Program-made: the position numbers and the translations under genes
Shown here: one piece after another, positions 47,539 to 61,099 of the stretch
Layout of the letters: the number at the start of each line of letters is the position of its first letter
Position numbering within the stretch: position 1 is the first letter of the stretch
NCBI GenBank assembly: GCA_028554755.1
Contig: JAPTOF010000003.1
Span: 9,309,501 to 9,373,500, forward strand
DNA: 64,000 nucleotides
Source: Cordia subcordata
Lineage: Eukaryota; Streptophyta; Magnoliopsida; Boraginales; Cordiaceae
Reading direction: 5' to 3'
Notes under the pieces: model-generated
Seen by the model: the letters and a program-made list of their open reading frames with translations, nothing else
Database searches by the model: none
Told to the model about the DNA's origin: nothing

Positions 47539-50169
47539 TGTTGGTTGTGGCTCGAGTGTGAAGCCTAAGCCCATATTGAAAATAGATAAGCATATTAATG
47601 AAAGTCAAAATTTACTTATATTAAGAGTCTTAGTTATGTAGGATTGATGAGAAAGGAAATCCTTGTCTTGGAGGACAACAAATACTTCTCTATAAATAGG
47701 ACTCTTGCCTTAGTTGTTTGGAAATGTTTGTGTCTTGCAATAGGTCTAGATTGAGAGAAAAAATCATTGTAAGAATACCGTGAGGGAAGGTTTAGACTTT
47801 TTGGGCCGTACGAAATGTCTTATTGAGTGTGTAACTCTTTTCTATTTAGTGGAGTTTTTCATGGACATATGCAAAAGGCTAAACCACGTTTATTTGTATT
47901 TTTTTCTCTTGTTATTCGTGCATTAATTCCACTGTCTGTGTTTATCCGTCATAATTTTCTAACAAATGGTATTGAGAGCTAGGTTGGAGGAAGGACGCTA
48001 GTTTGCACAAAAAACGAGAAATTACCGACCTACTAGTCATATTTGGAGGCCTTTCTAAGGTTCTATTGTCAATCTGTTTATTGCTATACATCTTTTGACT
48101 TGAAAAGAGTAAGCTCCTAAAATTTCGAAACAATTCGACGATCCGATTGTGAGATATAAGCCGGTCAAGTTTTGTAAATTTGTGGTCAAAAGTCAAACAG
48201 AGGGTTTGACCAACTTTGACTAAGGGCTTTTAGGGGTTTGGTCGAGTTGACCGAGGCTTCTCATAATGTTTTTCGATATCTAAATCTAATTTTGGGGTCA
48301 ATTTTTCCAAATTCCTGTTAGATTATTGAGTTTTAACAAATTTTGTGCATAGGAGCTATGACGACGACCGAAATGAAGCTTGAAATTCCTATGTTCGATA
48401 GGAACGTGAACTTCAACTTATAGAGGAATAGTATCGAGGATCTTTTGGTAGAGCAAGGCCTCAATGAAGTACCAGAAAAGGTGAAGCCAGACAAAGTCAA
48501 CAATAAGAAGTGGAAGTCACTACAATGAAAAGCCATTAGCATAATTCAGTTAGCATTATCACCACAAATTAAATGCCATGTGATCAATGAGATGATAGTG
48601 AGCGGTGTGTTCAACAAGTTGGAAAACATTTATGAGTCGAAGTTGATCACTAACTGATTGTGTTTGAGGATGGAACTGTACTCGTTCAAGATGGAAGAGG
48701 GAACCGTCATCCAAGATCACATCAACAAATTCAATGAGCTAGTAGTCAAGGTTATAAGTGTTGAGGATCCTGACAAAAGAATTGTGGATGGAGAACAAGC
48801 ACTCATACTACTATTTTCCTTGCTGAGGTCATACAAGTCGTTCATGCAATCAATCCTCGTTAGGAAGAAGACTCTCGAGCTAAACAAAGTGACTGCGCTC
48901 TTAAGAAAGAACGAGAGGATGTTGGGAAAAAGTAGTACACTTAGTGGGAATCAAGCACTAGTCATTAAGGGTTCAAATCAAGGGATAATTTCTAGAAGAG
49001 GGAATACTCCTAGAGGTAGATCGAGATAAAAAAAATTGAGCTCAAATAGAGAAGACAATCAAGAGTACTACTACTGCAGAGAGAAGGGCCGTCTCCAAAC
49101 AAGATGTCCTAGATTGAGGAAGGACATGAAAAGCCTTAGAAAGTGGAGATCTAAAGGCAAGGAGAAGAATTATGACAAAGACTCAGCGAACCTAGTTGAG
49201 GGTGTTGATAGTGACTATGGTAAGTGCTGTTTAGTGGAAGTAAACAGAGGCTCAAGGAAGAGAACTTACTGTGTGTTGGATTCAGTAGGTACGTTTCACG
49301 TCTGCAATGATAGAGTTAGTTTCAACACTTTGCTTTTGGGTAAAAGGCTTGGATACATCACTGTTGGGAATAACTAGAGGATGAGAGTTGTAGGCTTTGT
49401 GAGAGTTCGCCTGAGGATCAATAATGGTAGCATCAAAACCGTCTCTAACGTGAGGTATGTGCCATCTTTTGTGTCCAACATAATTTCACTGGGTGAGTTG
49501 GCGTTAAGAGGTACAAGTACGTTGGTAGAAGAGACTACTACAAATTATATTGTGGAGAGGAACTGGTTCTTAAAGGAAGGAAGAACAATAAGTACGTGTG
49601 CTACTTGAAGGGATGCACCGCACTTAGAGATGAATGCGACAAGTGTGAAAACGCTTAAGTGAAGGCTGAGAAGAAGAGAATAGTAACGTTTTCGCCTACT
49701 GTGAAGATTCTTGGCACTTCTCGCCAAGAAAGGAATTTATTGCGTTGTGGCTCGAGTACGGAGCCCAAGCCCATATTGAAAGTAGGAAAGAGTATTAATA
49801 AGAGTTAAATTCTACTTATGGTAAAAGTTTTAGTTATGATAGGATTGATGAGAAAAGAAATCCTTGTCTTGAAGGACAAGGAATACTCCTCTATAAATAA
49901 GACTCTAGCTTTAGTTGTTTGGGAATGTGTGTGTGTCTTACAATAGGTCTAGCTTAAGAGAGAGTGTCATTGTAAGAACACTGTGAGAGAGAGTTTAGAC
50001 TTTTCAGGCAATGCAAAAAGTCCTATTGAGTGTGTGACTCTTTTCTATCTAGTGCAGTTTTTTGTGGACATAGACAGAGGGCCGAACCACATTGAGTTGT
50101 ATGTTTTTTTCTCGTTTTTCGTGCATTAATTCTGTTGCGTATGTGTTTACACGTCCTAATTTCCTAACA
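47539..50169 (+). mobile_element. Complete small copia, gag-protease only
   Basis: LTRs are 47539-47964 (426 bp, TGTTGGTTGTGG to CTAACA) and about 49739-50169. They share GGCTCGAG, CCAAGCCCATATTGAA, CTATAAATA and GGTCTAG segments. Flanks GAACT (47534-47538) and AAACT (50170-50174) are a 5 bp target duplication with one G-to-A change; removing the element rejoins the host gag as TKNCKAL. The primer site TGGTATTGAGAGC is at 47967. The 1.77 kb interior lacks integrase, RT and RNase H, so the element is non-autonomous. Confidence 0.88.
48358..49608 (+). pseudogene. Gag-protease remnant of the small copia
   Basis: The frame opens MTTTEMKLEIPMFDRNVN, then has EDLLVEQGLNEV. The main open part (48658-49029, 123 codons) has a UBN2-like Gag stretch (FNELVVKVISVED). 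A broken zinc knuckle (YYYCREKGRLQTRCP) follows near 49060. The protease has LDSVGTFHVC in place of the usual DSGA core, and the matching LRINNGSIKTVSNVRYVPSF lies near 49410-49480. The layout fits the Tork/Tnt1-like group. At least four stops or frame changes break it. Confidence 0.7.
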
Positions 50170-51810
50170 AAACTGTAAGGCACTTAACATTATCCATTGT
50201 GCTTTGAATAAAATGGAGTGTAGTAGGGTGTGTAATTACCAATCGGCAAAGGATGTATGAGATCTACTTGAGATGTCCTATCAAGGAAGCACACAAGTGA
50301 GGAAGACAAAGATTAGGTTGTATATCCAGGAGTATGAGTTATTTAGGATGAAGCTAGGTGAATCATTAAATTAAATGCATCAAAGATTTACGAACATAGT
50401 GAACAACTAGAGTAGTTTGAGGAAGATCTATCCTAATGATGAGCTTAATCACAAGATCTTGCCAGCTTTGTCTTAGGAATATAAGTCGAAAGATGCCTTA
50501 ATTGAAAAGTCCAAAAATCTAGCCTCGATGACCGTTCGTGAACTTGTTTATAACTTAGAGATGGAGGAGTTGGTGCTCAACCAAGAGAAGCTCCCGAGTG
50601 AAGAGGAGAATAAGATGAAGAAATCAATTACTGTCCATGCCATTTAGGAAAAAGAAGTAGAAGATGACGAGAATGATAGCGAGGAGGACATAGTAATGAT
50701 TGCAAGGAACCTAAGGAGGTTCATGAAATTCAAGAAGATGAAAAAGGATGAATCATTAAAGAAGAAGGGAAAGAAGAAAGTTGGTGAAGAAGTTATATGT
50801 TTCAATTGTGAAAGTCGGGACACATCAAGCTAAATGCCCCAAGCTTGAAAAGAAAGACACGAAATGCAAGCCATATGGGATGGTGGCAACTCTGGTGATG
50901 AATTCGTAAGTGAGGAAAAACAAGAGCAAGTAGCAAACTATGTTTGCTTCATTGAGGGACACGATGATGTAAGTATTGACTTTTCTACCATGATAATCCT
51001 TTAATAAATCTTAAAGATGAGTTTAGTTTTGATGAAAAACACATGATGTAGTGCATGGGTTGCATGAGGACCTTTCAAAAATGCTTATGAAAAACAAAGC
51101 TCTTCCAAAACAAATGAAAGAACTTAAAAGAGAAAAAGAAGATTGATTAAAGAAAATGGTGATTTGAAAAAAGAGGTTGCATTTTTCATGGATTCCTTTA
51201 AAAGTGATTTTTTGGGAGAAGAAAATTTGAGTTGAAGAAGGAAGTTGAGGACTTGAGGAAAATCATTGAAAAGTTTACAAAAAGGAAGGTAAACTTTGAA
51301 ATTTTGCTTGGTTCCCAACAAAATTCTTTTCAAAAGAACAGACTTGGTTTTGATCCTTTTTCTACCAAAAAGTTAGCAAAAATCATTTTGCAAAAGGATC
51401 TATTTCATTTGGTGCATCATCATCACCTATAGTTATGCTTTATGTCATGCTAATAGAAATGCGTCATTCATTATATCTACTTATTATGGAAAGAGAAGAC
51501 ATGTCTACATTAAATTCAATGTGAAAAAACTATACTTGTACCTGTATAGAAGATACCCTAATGGACCATGAAGAAAGCTAACCCCCAAGGACCTAATAGA
51601 AATTGGGTACCTAAAACCAAATGATTGTCGTTGATTGTAGGATAATAAGCTTGGAATGAAATGGATTTTGGATAACAGTTGCTCCAAGCATATGACCAGC
51701 AACCTTTCACTCTTGTACCATTTGAAGAAAGTCAAAAGTGGTGAAGTGATCTTTGGAGATGCGTCTAAAGTAAAAGTACTTGGGAAGAGAAATGTTGGAA
51801 TAAAAGGTTC

Positions 51811-54020
51811 TATTGCCCAGACAATGAATCCAATAGAGGGGGTGAATTGGATTAATGGCACAAATAAGCACTTAAAACTCCTTTTCAAGTAACACAAGTA
51901 ATCTATGATATCAATGCACAAGTATTTCAAATATTGGAAATAATAACACTTGAAAATAAAGAGTTTGAGAATAAAAAGATCAAATGCAACGAATTAGAGT
52001 GGTTTGAACTCCCAAGGGCCTAGTCTACTACCTAAGGTGTCCTTTAGGGTTTCAGGAACTTCACTAGTGAATTAGCTTTCTGCTTAGTACATTATAGAAG
52101 TGTAGAACAATAATCACAACACCTTGTTCACAACAAAGACCACAAGTGTTCTCCCAACACTTGAGGGTTTCAATCCCTTCACTCTTACGAATGATTTCAC
52201 ACTCTAGTCTACCTAAGAGTAAAGCACACACCCAATAGAATAGTAAAGTTTTTGGTTTACAAGACTTCTTGTGAGCACAAATACAAAAAGGTATATAAAC
52301 CTTCCTATATTGCTTTAAGAAGATAGGCAATTTATAAGCTCAAGTGTCCTTGATCAATGGATGCAAATGATACGCATCCTATGTAAGCAATAAATGATGA
52401 AAGATTATAATAAGAGAACTTTGAATGCTATTTTATTGCAAAAAAGGCTTAGATCAAGTTATAGTTTTAGTTGGGGATGCAAGAGCTCTTTATAAGGCAA
52501 AAAAGCAAAGATCCCAATGGCTATATTTGAAATGGGTCGACCGGTGCCTCAACTAGTATGAAAGACTAGCTTACTGTTTGAACAAACTAACCCTACCGAT
52601 CAACCGGTTCAGCTGGTAAGGCAACATAAAACAAACTGCCCAAGATGGTTGAGACTACCGGTTGAGCATCCTTCAACCAATACCTACCGGTTGACCTATC
52701 GGTGGACCAACTCACTCAGTCAATGCCAAGAAAATCTACAAAAAAGTGGGAAAAAGTTGAGAACCTTTTTGCAAAAGATTTTGTTTTTAATTAAAGAGCA
52801 GATGAGCACGTTTTCGCAAGCTTTTTGGAGGCTCAATAAGCCAACTTTCTTAAAACATCATGTTTCATTAAATGTAAAGTAACACAAGCATGCTAGTCAT
52901 TAAATGCAAGGCTAAACTCACCCTCAACTAGTGATTACTCCAAATTTTGAATTCAAAAGGCTTATACCTATATGTATACATACATATATCTCATCCCATA
53001 GGTCAAGCAAGTTGTCAAAGTACTCAAGTACTAACTTTTTATTTAATTAATAATCATATCAAGCACACGATATTTTAGTCATTTTCATCAGACTCAAACT
53101 TCCTTTTTGCATATGTGTCCCCTCCCTTGGAAATCACACACTATAATAAGAGATAGAAATTTATTGGTAACGTACTCAATTAAACGAGTTATTTTCTCCC
53201 CTACTGCAGATCCCATACTATCCCCCATGAACTGAAAATCTATAACCCCAATTACTACAGGAATACTGTTTAGTCAGCATATGCCTATTTGAACAATTTC
53301 AATTAATCCTGTCTTTCTTTGATGAGAAACAATACGATCTTTATGAGGCTTTCTTACTAATGAAATTCAATGGGATCCAAAGAAACTATGTCTTCGTCGT
53401 ACAAACAATGCATAGATATAAACACGACATATGTATTTTTACTACAAAATGGATGAGAAGAAGACATGTACATACATAGCTACACACACACATATATATC
53501 TATATATACCATTTCCTAAGACATGAAAGAATACTATACTCAGATGCCTACAATACATAGCATAAGCTAGATTTTAGGTGCTTTTACTACATAAAATAGC
53601 TAATGGCATGATAGTAACTTGTGGAGTCAAAAAGTTTATTTAATTTAGAAAATCTGTAGAGAACGAAGTGAAATGATAATTATGAAGTTATTTTTTGCTT
53701 ATTAAGGAAAAGAGAAGATCTATTTAATGAAGCAAAGAGAACTTAAACATGCAATAGAACTATGCAAGATATGCTAATATGCTAACAAAGTGCAATGTGA
53801 AGTTTTTGAGATCAATCATAGTGTCTATCTCTAAAGAGTAATTCAACAAAAATCTACCAAAGTTTTCAAATCATCTACAAGCATCAAGACTTCAAATCTT
53901 CAAGTACTCCAAGCTTCCGTGCTTGCTTTCAAACAAGCTATATTTATTTCAAGCTCAAAAAGACAATTATTATCAATTATGACATCATCAAAATATATAA
54001 GTAAGGTAATAATTCCAACT
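51811..54020. repeat. Copia-type solo LTR (2210 bp) in copia 3 protease
   Basis: GGTTC flanks both sides (51806-51810 and 54021-54025). The ends TATTG and CAACT are decayed forms of TGTTG and CAACA. Removing the LTR restores the protease reading GSIPIKNVLYV-like. No second LTR, primer site or coding region is inside. It contains AATAGAGGGGGTGAATTGG near its start and a GGTCGACCGG block at 52535-52700. A homologous piece lies at 63061-64000. Confidence 0.75.
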
Positions 54021-54300
54021 GGTTCTATCACTATCAATGATGTACTCTACGTGGAAAGTTCAAATTTCTCCCTATTAGTCAATTATGTGATTACAACTTT
54101 GATGTTATGTTTAGAGCCAATGTAGGTTGTGTGTTGAAAGATGGCATAGAAGTATTTATTGCAAAATGTGTGAATGATGTGTACATGTGTGATTTTTATG
54201 ACCTTATGTGCCAAAATGTGAAGTGCTTTTCTATTGTTGATGATAATATGTGGCTATGACATAAGCATTTAGGTCATGCAAGCTCAATAAATAAATAAAA

Positions 54301-55220
54301 ACAAAAAAATCAACAAAATATTTAAATAACTCAATAAATAAATAAAAACATTAAACTACCCTTCAATAGAAAATATTGTTTGGCAAATCTTGATGTTATG
54401 ATAGAAATTGGGTAAACTAAAAGCTTGGGAAGTAGTATGAGATTTATGCAGTGTTCAATTGGAACTTATTTTAAGACACTTATATTATTTGATGGCTTAT
54501 GTGAAAAAGCAATTTTTGTTATCAACTTATTGTAAGCTACTTATAAGATACTTTTTATTAAATGTCTTATTTTTAGTTATGAAAAAATAAGATTGGTTTT
54601 GCATACTTTTATCTTATAAGCTATAGTTGGGACATGTCAGAAATTTTGAAAATGTATAAAATATATAATACCTTCAATTAAAAAATAAAAACTAAAAATT
54701 TTAAAATATCAAAATTAAAAATTAAAAATTAAAAATTTCAAAAATTACAAAATAAAAAATAAAAAATAAAAAATTAAATAAAAATAAAATATTGAAAATA
54801 AAAAATTGGAAACTAAAAATAAAATAAATTTTATTAATATTTACATTTATAATTTATTTAATCGTAAAATTTTATTATCGTCACTCAAAGTTGTGAGCAT
54901 TGTAAAAAGGAAAAAAAAAATTTCCAATTCAAAGCTAATGATAATTACAAATCAAAAAATCTTATTATAACTAATGGGAAAAAATGTCATTTATGATTTT
55001 TGGAAAAATTCAAGGTAACATAAACGCCAACTCGATAAAGAAAGAATAACGAATCAGGATATTCCTATAGAGGTTTTTCGCAATTCAAGCAAAAAATTCA
55101 CCCTAATATGAATAATAACTGTCTTACATCTCTGCTGTCCGGGAAATAGATATGAATCAAAGTCAAAAAGTTAGAGATTAATTTCGAGTTTCAACAGCAT
55201 GGTCCGTCTCTCTCATTTTC

Positions 55221-55223
<3 letters not shown>
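54301..55223. other. AT-rich spacer with possible MITE trace
   Basis: Positions 54455-54640 (TTCAATTGGAACTTATTTTAAG to CTTATAAGCTATAGTTGGG) resemble a decayed MITE of the stem-loop type seen at 62787. Positions 54640-54860 are AAAAATTAAAA-type low complexity. No gene seen. Confidence 0.4.
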
Positions 55224-55252
<29 letters not shown>

Positions 55253-55260
55253 TATTTTAT
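55224..55260. repeat. (TTTA)n microsatellite
   Basis: About nine TTTA units, 430 bp upstream of the nuclease gene start. Confidence 0.95.
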
Positions 55261-55350
55261 TTTTTTCTGTCAAAGAACATAGAACAGCAAGGTCATCAAA
55301 GTCCCCTCCAGTTCACAGAGTTCACGCACAGGAAACTGACCGCTGTGGCG

Positions 55351-55490
55351 TTGACCTACGCAGATTTAACCGCGGCATTCAGTAGGTCTTTCTCGAACAA
55401 AATGTAACCGCGCCAGTAAAAATTCCAAGACAAACACCAACCAAAGCTCGCCACGTGCGATTCCTTCTCCTGATTCGTCAACGGTCAATG
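55351..55490 (+). promoter_or_regulatory. Promoter-like region of CAN gene (W-box, G-box)
   Basis: TTGACC at 55351-55356 and two GTCAA cores at 55477-55488 are W-box-type sequences, and CACGTG at 55452-55457 is a G-box. They cluster 200-340 bp before the start codon. Such sites suggest WRKY and bZIP/bHLH control, but this is inference from motifs only. The 5' leader also has a 22-base A run near 55620. Confidence 0.35.
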
Positions 55491-55691
55491 TGTTCCTGTT
55501 AAATTTTTCCCTCACAACAAAACCAAACTAAATCAAAGATTCCTTATCAATAAAGCAAATCCAACCCATTACCTTAAGAATCTCTCCTAAGTATAACCAC
55601 TTGTGAATCCTTCAACAAAGAAAAAAAAAAAAAAAAAAAAACCACTTTGACAATCTATTATCTACTACAGAAGATTACAAAATCTGAATAA

Positions 55692-56352
55692 ATGGGAAAT
55701 GCTCTAAGATTCTTGTATGCTCATTGCTGGAAGCCTTCGCCGGACGCAGACCATGGAGTACTAGCCACCACCGGCCGCGTTTCGGCTCTCGCCCACGATC
55801 TCTATAACTTCGAGATCACTTCTCAGGTACATGGTTAATGCTAATTATAGGTTACAATTTGAGTTGTAATTATGAAAATTGCATTTTGATCTCGTTAATC
55901 ATGGGATCATGAGCTGAGTGCTAAATCTGTTTAGATATGTAAGATACATAGCGGTTGTTTTGTTTCTATGTGTGAAGTTTTTCTATTTTTGCCTTCGAAT
56001 TTTAAGGTTCCTGAAGGACTAAGCAAGCATGTTGTCTCCTCCAAGAAAGCTCAGGCCAACTGGTAATTCTTGTAAAGTCTATAAATAGTGGTTGGTTGTG
56101 AAATTATTTGCTGTAAATATATATATGTACCCAATGGAGTAGAATTTAAGAAGAATTATGCATGATGAAAAAGCTGTCTTATCGCTTGATTTCGCCTAAT
56201 CTGTTCGGCTTCTGTCGACAAATGAAGGTATAAGAAGCTTTCAGATGCGTGGAGAGAAGCAAAGCCTCCACCCAGAACAGCTGAAGAAGCTTCCAGGCTT
56301 GTAATTCAGACCTTGAAGAGACATCAAAAAGCAGATGTAGAGGTACCAATAC

Positions 56353-56384
<32 letters not shown>

Positions 56385-57556
56385 AACTAGGCTTGGCGTA
56401 ACTAGCCAGAAGCTCATTTCGGTTGCTTCATTTCCAAAAGGGGCTACTGGCTTTCTATGGGCTACCCCTTCCAGATTCACTGGTTGAACTTACCGACGGC
56501 ATTCCAACACACCCAGAAGGCCTCCAGTTTGAACTACAGACTCTTCCGGTAAGCAGGCTGTCTTGACGCAGGTGCACTTTCTGATGCGGATTGATAACTC
56601 ATTCTGGTACAGAAGTGTCTCAATTTAAGTCCATTGCTTATCTATCAGGTGGATGCAAGGGCTGTAGCAGATGGAGATACGATAACCGTTTATGTTAGTA
56701 CTGCAGATGCCAGAGAGTCGTCTTCTGTTCCTAGAGATGTGCAGGTTGCAGCTGCCCAAAGATCAAAAGCGCGCGCTCAGAAGGACTATGCAAAAGCAGA
56801 CGCGTTGCAGGAAAAAATTGTGGCTGCTGGATATAGGTTGGTCGGTCATATAACTTCCAGCCAGATTTCATGTTGCTGATAATCGTTCATTGCAGGGTGA
56901 TGCAGATCCAAAACAAGGAAGTTATTGCTCGAAAATATCGCATCCGATTAAGGTATGCAAAGCTAGTTACAGGTCACATTTAGATTAAGCTCCCCAAGTG
57001 GCAAATTATGCTGAATTACTCGAAAAGTACGCAGGGGAATAGATGCACCCGAGAGTTCAATGCCGTATGGACAAGAGGCGAAGGAAGAGCTTGCCACGAT
57101 TGTTCAAGGGAAGAGCGTGAGAGTCCTCGTATATGATCTAGATCGCTATGGTCGATGCGTAGGAGATGTATATTGCAACGGCATATTTGTACAGGTACCA
57201 TTTCTGCATTTTGCTAACTGACCTCAACTAGTGAAATAAAACATGATGTTTTGTTCGATTTACCACTTTAACTTGGATACATTGGAATATCCTGTACCCT
57301 TGCGTGCAGGAATTAATGCTGAAGAAAGGCTTAGCATGGCATTATACAGCCTATGACAATCGTCCGAATTTGGAAAAGGTTACAAGACATCCTCTCATTC
57401 CCAGCCTTTCCCGAGTTTTAAGTCTTGTTTTAAATGCTTCTCTGCACAATACAGTGGGAGAAAGAGGCCCGAGCCAAGAGGGTCGGGCTGTGGGCATCGT
57501 CAAATCCTCAGATGCCATGGGAATGGAGAAGAGAGAAACGCGAAGGCAGACGGTAA
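55692..57556 (+). CDS. CAN: Calcium-dependent staphylococcal-nuclease-like protein (CAN1/CAN2 type)
   Basis: Nine exons with GT-AG introns: 55692-55826, 56007-56062, 56228-56342, 56441-56548, 56649-56836, 56896-56952, 57035-57194, 57310-57378 and 57455-57556, totalling 990 nt and 329 residues, close to the 323 of Arabidopsis CAN1. The N-terminus [13 protein letters not shown] fits N-myristoylation at Gly2 and a palmitoylated Cys, which anchors these nucleases at the plasma membrane. The SNase fold runs from about residue 139 ([10 protein letters not shown]) to 310. The staphylococcal catalytic residues are matched by Arg218 and Glu226 (RLRGIDAPE) and Arg260 (DRYGR). The C-terminus is basic. 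The family cleaves DNA and RNA in a calcium-dependent way. The gene appears intact. CAN1 and CAN2 cannot be separated by eye. Confidence 0.95.
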
Positions 57557-60500
57557 TAGAGCGCAGAAGTTGATATCATCCTCAACCTTCTGTTCAAATC
57601 AAGAGGCACCAACCATCGAAATGGAAAATTTACAGAAAATGAAAGCTATACATGCCATTCTACAGCGTCCGCTGCCCCTTATGGAAGAATCTTCTTTTCA
57701 GTTATCTTGGTGGGTGCACAACAGAATTCCAATTTCACCCACTTTTCATGCAGTCTGTTCAGAGGTGGACCAAAATTTATGTAACAAAAGGATTTCCTTT
57801 ATACTTTCATTTGACTTTAGAATACATTTAGTACAAAAAGAAAACTTACTTAATCTGAAATGCTTCACTCAATGGCACAGCCAAAAACCATTACTCAAGT
57901 TCATAAAACTACACTGCCCCCGAGCCAGAAAGACTAAAGAATTGTAGGGTACTCTCAAGACAACTGGGTAAGTGAAAAGCCCAATGAGGAAACATCTTCT
58001 GTGTTTCTGTTTCTTTCATTTCTGTCTAAACGAATGGAGACTGAAAATGTTTCTATTTCATTTGACCAAGGTTAAATACATAGGAAAAAGGTACTATAAT
58101 ATCTTGCAACAAATCCATAAAAATAATAATATGATCGTACTCTACATCATCTTACATTTTGCAAAAGTGAACGGATTATTTGATCAAAATGTATATTCAA
58201 GTGTAAATGCAAATTCCTTTCATAACATTACACAACGGGTCATAGCCATTTACATTCTAATTAAACAAAGAATCAAAATTTCATCTTCCTCTAATAACCA
58301 CCTGAAGAATGGGGAAGTCCTGATCTCTCCATCATAACAGAACAAAATCTAGAAGCAGGGAGTACAAAATGGTTACACCTAGTGCACTAGAGTAAACCCA
58401 CAGGCATGTTAGATTGAACAAATGATAGGGAGGAAATAAAAGAAAAAACTGGGAGGTGGGCAATGACACAAACTTACTAGTAAGACTAAATGAGTTGGAG
58501 AAAAGATAAATCTTCACAATAGAAGTCTATTTCAAACAGAACTCCACATAGAAATTGTATTTAGATACTAATATAGCCTTTTTTCTCAAAATTACAGGCA
58601 AATAAATATTTCACCTCATTGACTGGTGAGTTTGTTGAAACATCTCAAATACTACCCTGAAAGAGAAATAAGATAAAAAACAGAACCTACATTGTGGAGA
58701 ATATATATAGTTCACGAATGATTTGATGTGCATTTCTGTGATCTTCTTGAAATGAAGAAGCATCCAATTTGCAGATGCAAGATCAATTTACTCCTGCAAT
58801 TGAAAGTGCAGTCTGGTTCAAAACCTAACCATCACTATGCATATTTAAGATAACTGACAAGGATGAATGATGCACTACTGATGATCTACGGAAGAAAGAA
58901 CAAGCAGTTCATTTTCATTTTCAGAACCACAAAGAAATTTGACTAGTAAAACTATATATTAGTCCATCAGAGAGATCGCAGAAGTAACCCTTCTGATATG
59001 AGCTACCCAAAGGAACAAAACTAAAAGGAAAAGTTCACAAAAGAAGCACCACCACGGCGTGGGACTACAGTGTTAAACAGCCTGGTAGCTGGAAATTCTG
59101 GCAGAGCCTGAGATACACTGCAGATAATGAGGTTTAATTAGCATAGAATTGCAAAAGCGTCAAAATAATGTTACATGCCTACTAATAAAAAAGTTTTGCA
59201 AATAACACAAAAGAAAAAAAAAATTATTGTAATAAATTAACAGTTCAAGGAAGATGAATTATGGTTGCTATTACAGGATTCACATGAGATATTCAGATGA
59301 AAAGAAACCAAGTCTACATAAACTAATGAAAAACCTTGCCTTTTGAAAAGCCATCTAAATGAATTGTGAAGTTATTATCCAGAGAATATACTACACCCAA
59401 ACGGTCAAGTTAGACCTACAGAAGCCACAGAAAACTTGCCAGAAATCTTATTTATGCATATGGCTTGAACTATTATCGCCCAGCATTCAATGAACTTGAG
59501 TGCAACCCACAACCTCAACCCTGAAGAAAGAAAAGTCTGGCCTCTCTTGTTCTTCAATTAATTATGCAGCACTTAAGAAAGTTGGCAGTCAACATTATCC
59601 TATGTCCGCTCAGTTTTTCTTTGATTAAAGTTAGAAATGCTCTGCCATCATTACACTTAAAGCTAAAACTTGCTTAAAAAAAGTTCAAGCATTTCAGTAA
59701 GAAAAACCAATGGGTAAGAGAAAGATTGTTAAGGAATTTGTCATTAGGAATAACATATTAGCATTCCACATAGATTGGGCTCATTAGATTCCCAACAGTC
59801 TTAAACAAATTCCATGAGCACATATTGTCATCCATATGCTCAATTCAATAAGCTAAATCAGACTGACATAATCATGAATAATATGCCAAACAACCATAGT
59901 TGTCTCCTCTAAATTGGAAACTTGAAATGGAGGGCTTGCTGCATATATCTATCATACTTTTACCGTTTCTGACACAACTTTTGCAATTATTCTAAGGTGC
60001 AATGATGATCTTATACATGTACTGGAGGCTAATTTGCCTGTGATGGCTCCAGGTATCCTCTAAGAAGTTCTGAGCACCTCTCTTGGTTTTTGCATACTTA
60101 CCCAAAAGAAAAGCTTTTTTTTTTTTTTTCCTTTTTAAATTCATTTTTCTAAAAGCTTTTGCAATTATTCCATCTTCATAACAATGCAAAGAGAATAAAG
60201 GGCTCCACATGTTCATGACTGCTATGGATATCATAGACAATCACATTTGCTCTATGCTACCTTTCCTTATATATGGCCTTGGGAAAGAAGGGGAAGACGT
60301 ATTGTGAGTATATCTCTTCCTCTAGTTATTATGTTGATCAGCATGCTTAAGATTGTACATAAAGTGGAGGTGAAAGGTATGACTAATAGTGCTGTTTGCA
60401 GCACAAACTTGCATCTCTCTGCAATGCCAGACTTAAGAGAGAATAACCCTAAGCTTCTGGTTGTTGCCTTTACACCAAAGAACCACGTAACAGACTTGAC

Positions 60501-61099
60501 TGGGCTCCTATGTAAAGAACAAATTGAATTGATCCACATCAAATACAACACTATATCAGAAATAGAATCAGCCTGATACAGATGTCAGTACTACACTTAG
60601 ACATTACTGAGAACAATGAACGCCCACTGGATATTGGTACGATAAGCTTAGACATCTAAAATAGAGCTTTATTTTTTCTTTTTCTAATTTATTTTGTGTT
60701 TGTTTGTATTACATAGTATATTTTCTAACTAATCCAAAAGGTCAAAGGGCCTTTCAGGAGCATCTCTAACAGATAGTGATACTGCTTGGCAAGTAAAATG
60801 AACAATCCAGCTAGTTGTTTTATCAAGTATATATAATTAATTTTATGACATCGTCCAACAAGAAGTTTATACATCTGAGTTTACAGGTTGAATTACACTT
60901 TATGGCTTCCCAGAAGAGATTGTATAAATGAAGTCCTAAAGGAAAGACGTACATGCATTAACCAGCACAAAGTCAAAATGAAACAAGCCCATATATAATG
61001 CAAAGTTTACTTGGAGGGTTGTATTGAGAGGCAGAAATACTACTGAGAAGATGGCTCACTTTTTCTTCGTTAACTTTGCCAAGAGAATCAGTATCTGCC
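57557..61099. other. Intergenic, between convergent genes
   Basis: This includes the 3' UTRs of the two flanking genes. I find no confident coding exon. On the - strand a CTGCAG acceptor-like site near 59120 precedes a reading VSQALPEFPATRLFNTVVP (59110-59050), which could be an alternative or non-coding terminal exon of the Sel1 gene or a separate transcript. Poly-T runs occur at 60117-60130. Several 60-125 codon frames here lack protein-like composition. Confidence 0.4.

Larger units (their letters stand above)
47125..54300 (+). pseudogene. SIRE-like copia 3 body (decayed, twice interrupted)
   Basis: Gag begins near 47195 ([13 protein letters not shown]), runs into a microsatellite, continues at about 47408 ([17 protein letters not shown]) and is interrupted by a small copia at 47539. 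It resumes at 50170 (KALNIIHCALNKMEC), passes a decayed zinc knuckle near 50800 and a Lys/Glu-rich coil to about 51420. It enters protease at 51656 (WILDNSCSKHMTSN) and is interrupted by a solo LTR at 51811. It resumes at 54021 (GSITINDVLYVES) and fades by 54300 in the pre-integrase region. No integrase core or RT remains. It is homologous throughout to the - strand element at 23775-29875. Confidence 0.8.

Noticed and set aside
57304..57573. 89-codon frame through the CAN gene
   Set aside because: It reads through the intron at 57379-57454 and leaves the CAN frame; the spliced exons explain the sequence.
60247..60576. 109-codon + strand frame
   Set aside because: No recognisable domain, no splice partners, an antisense frame of similar length; likely chance.
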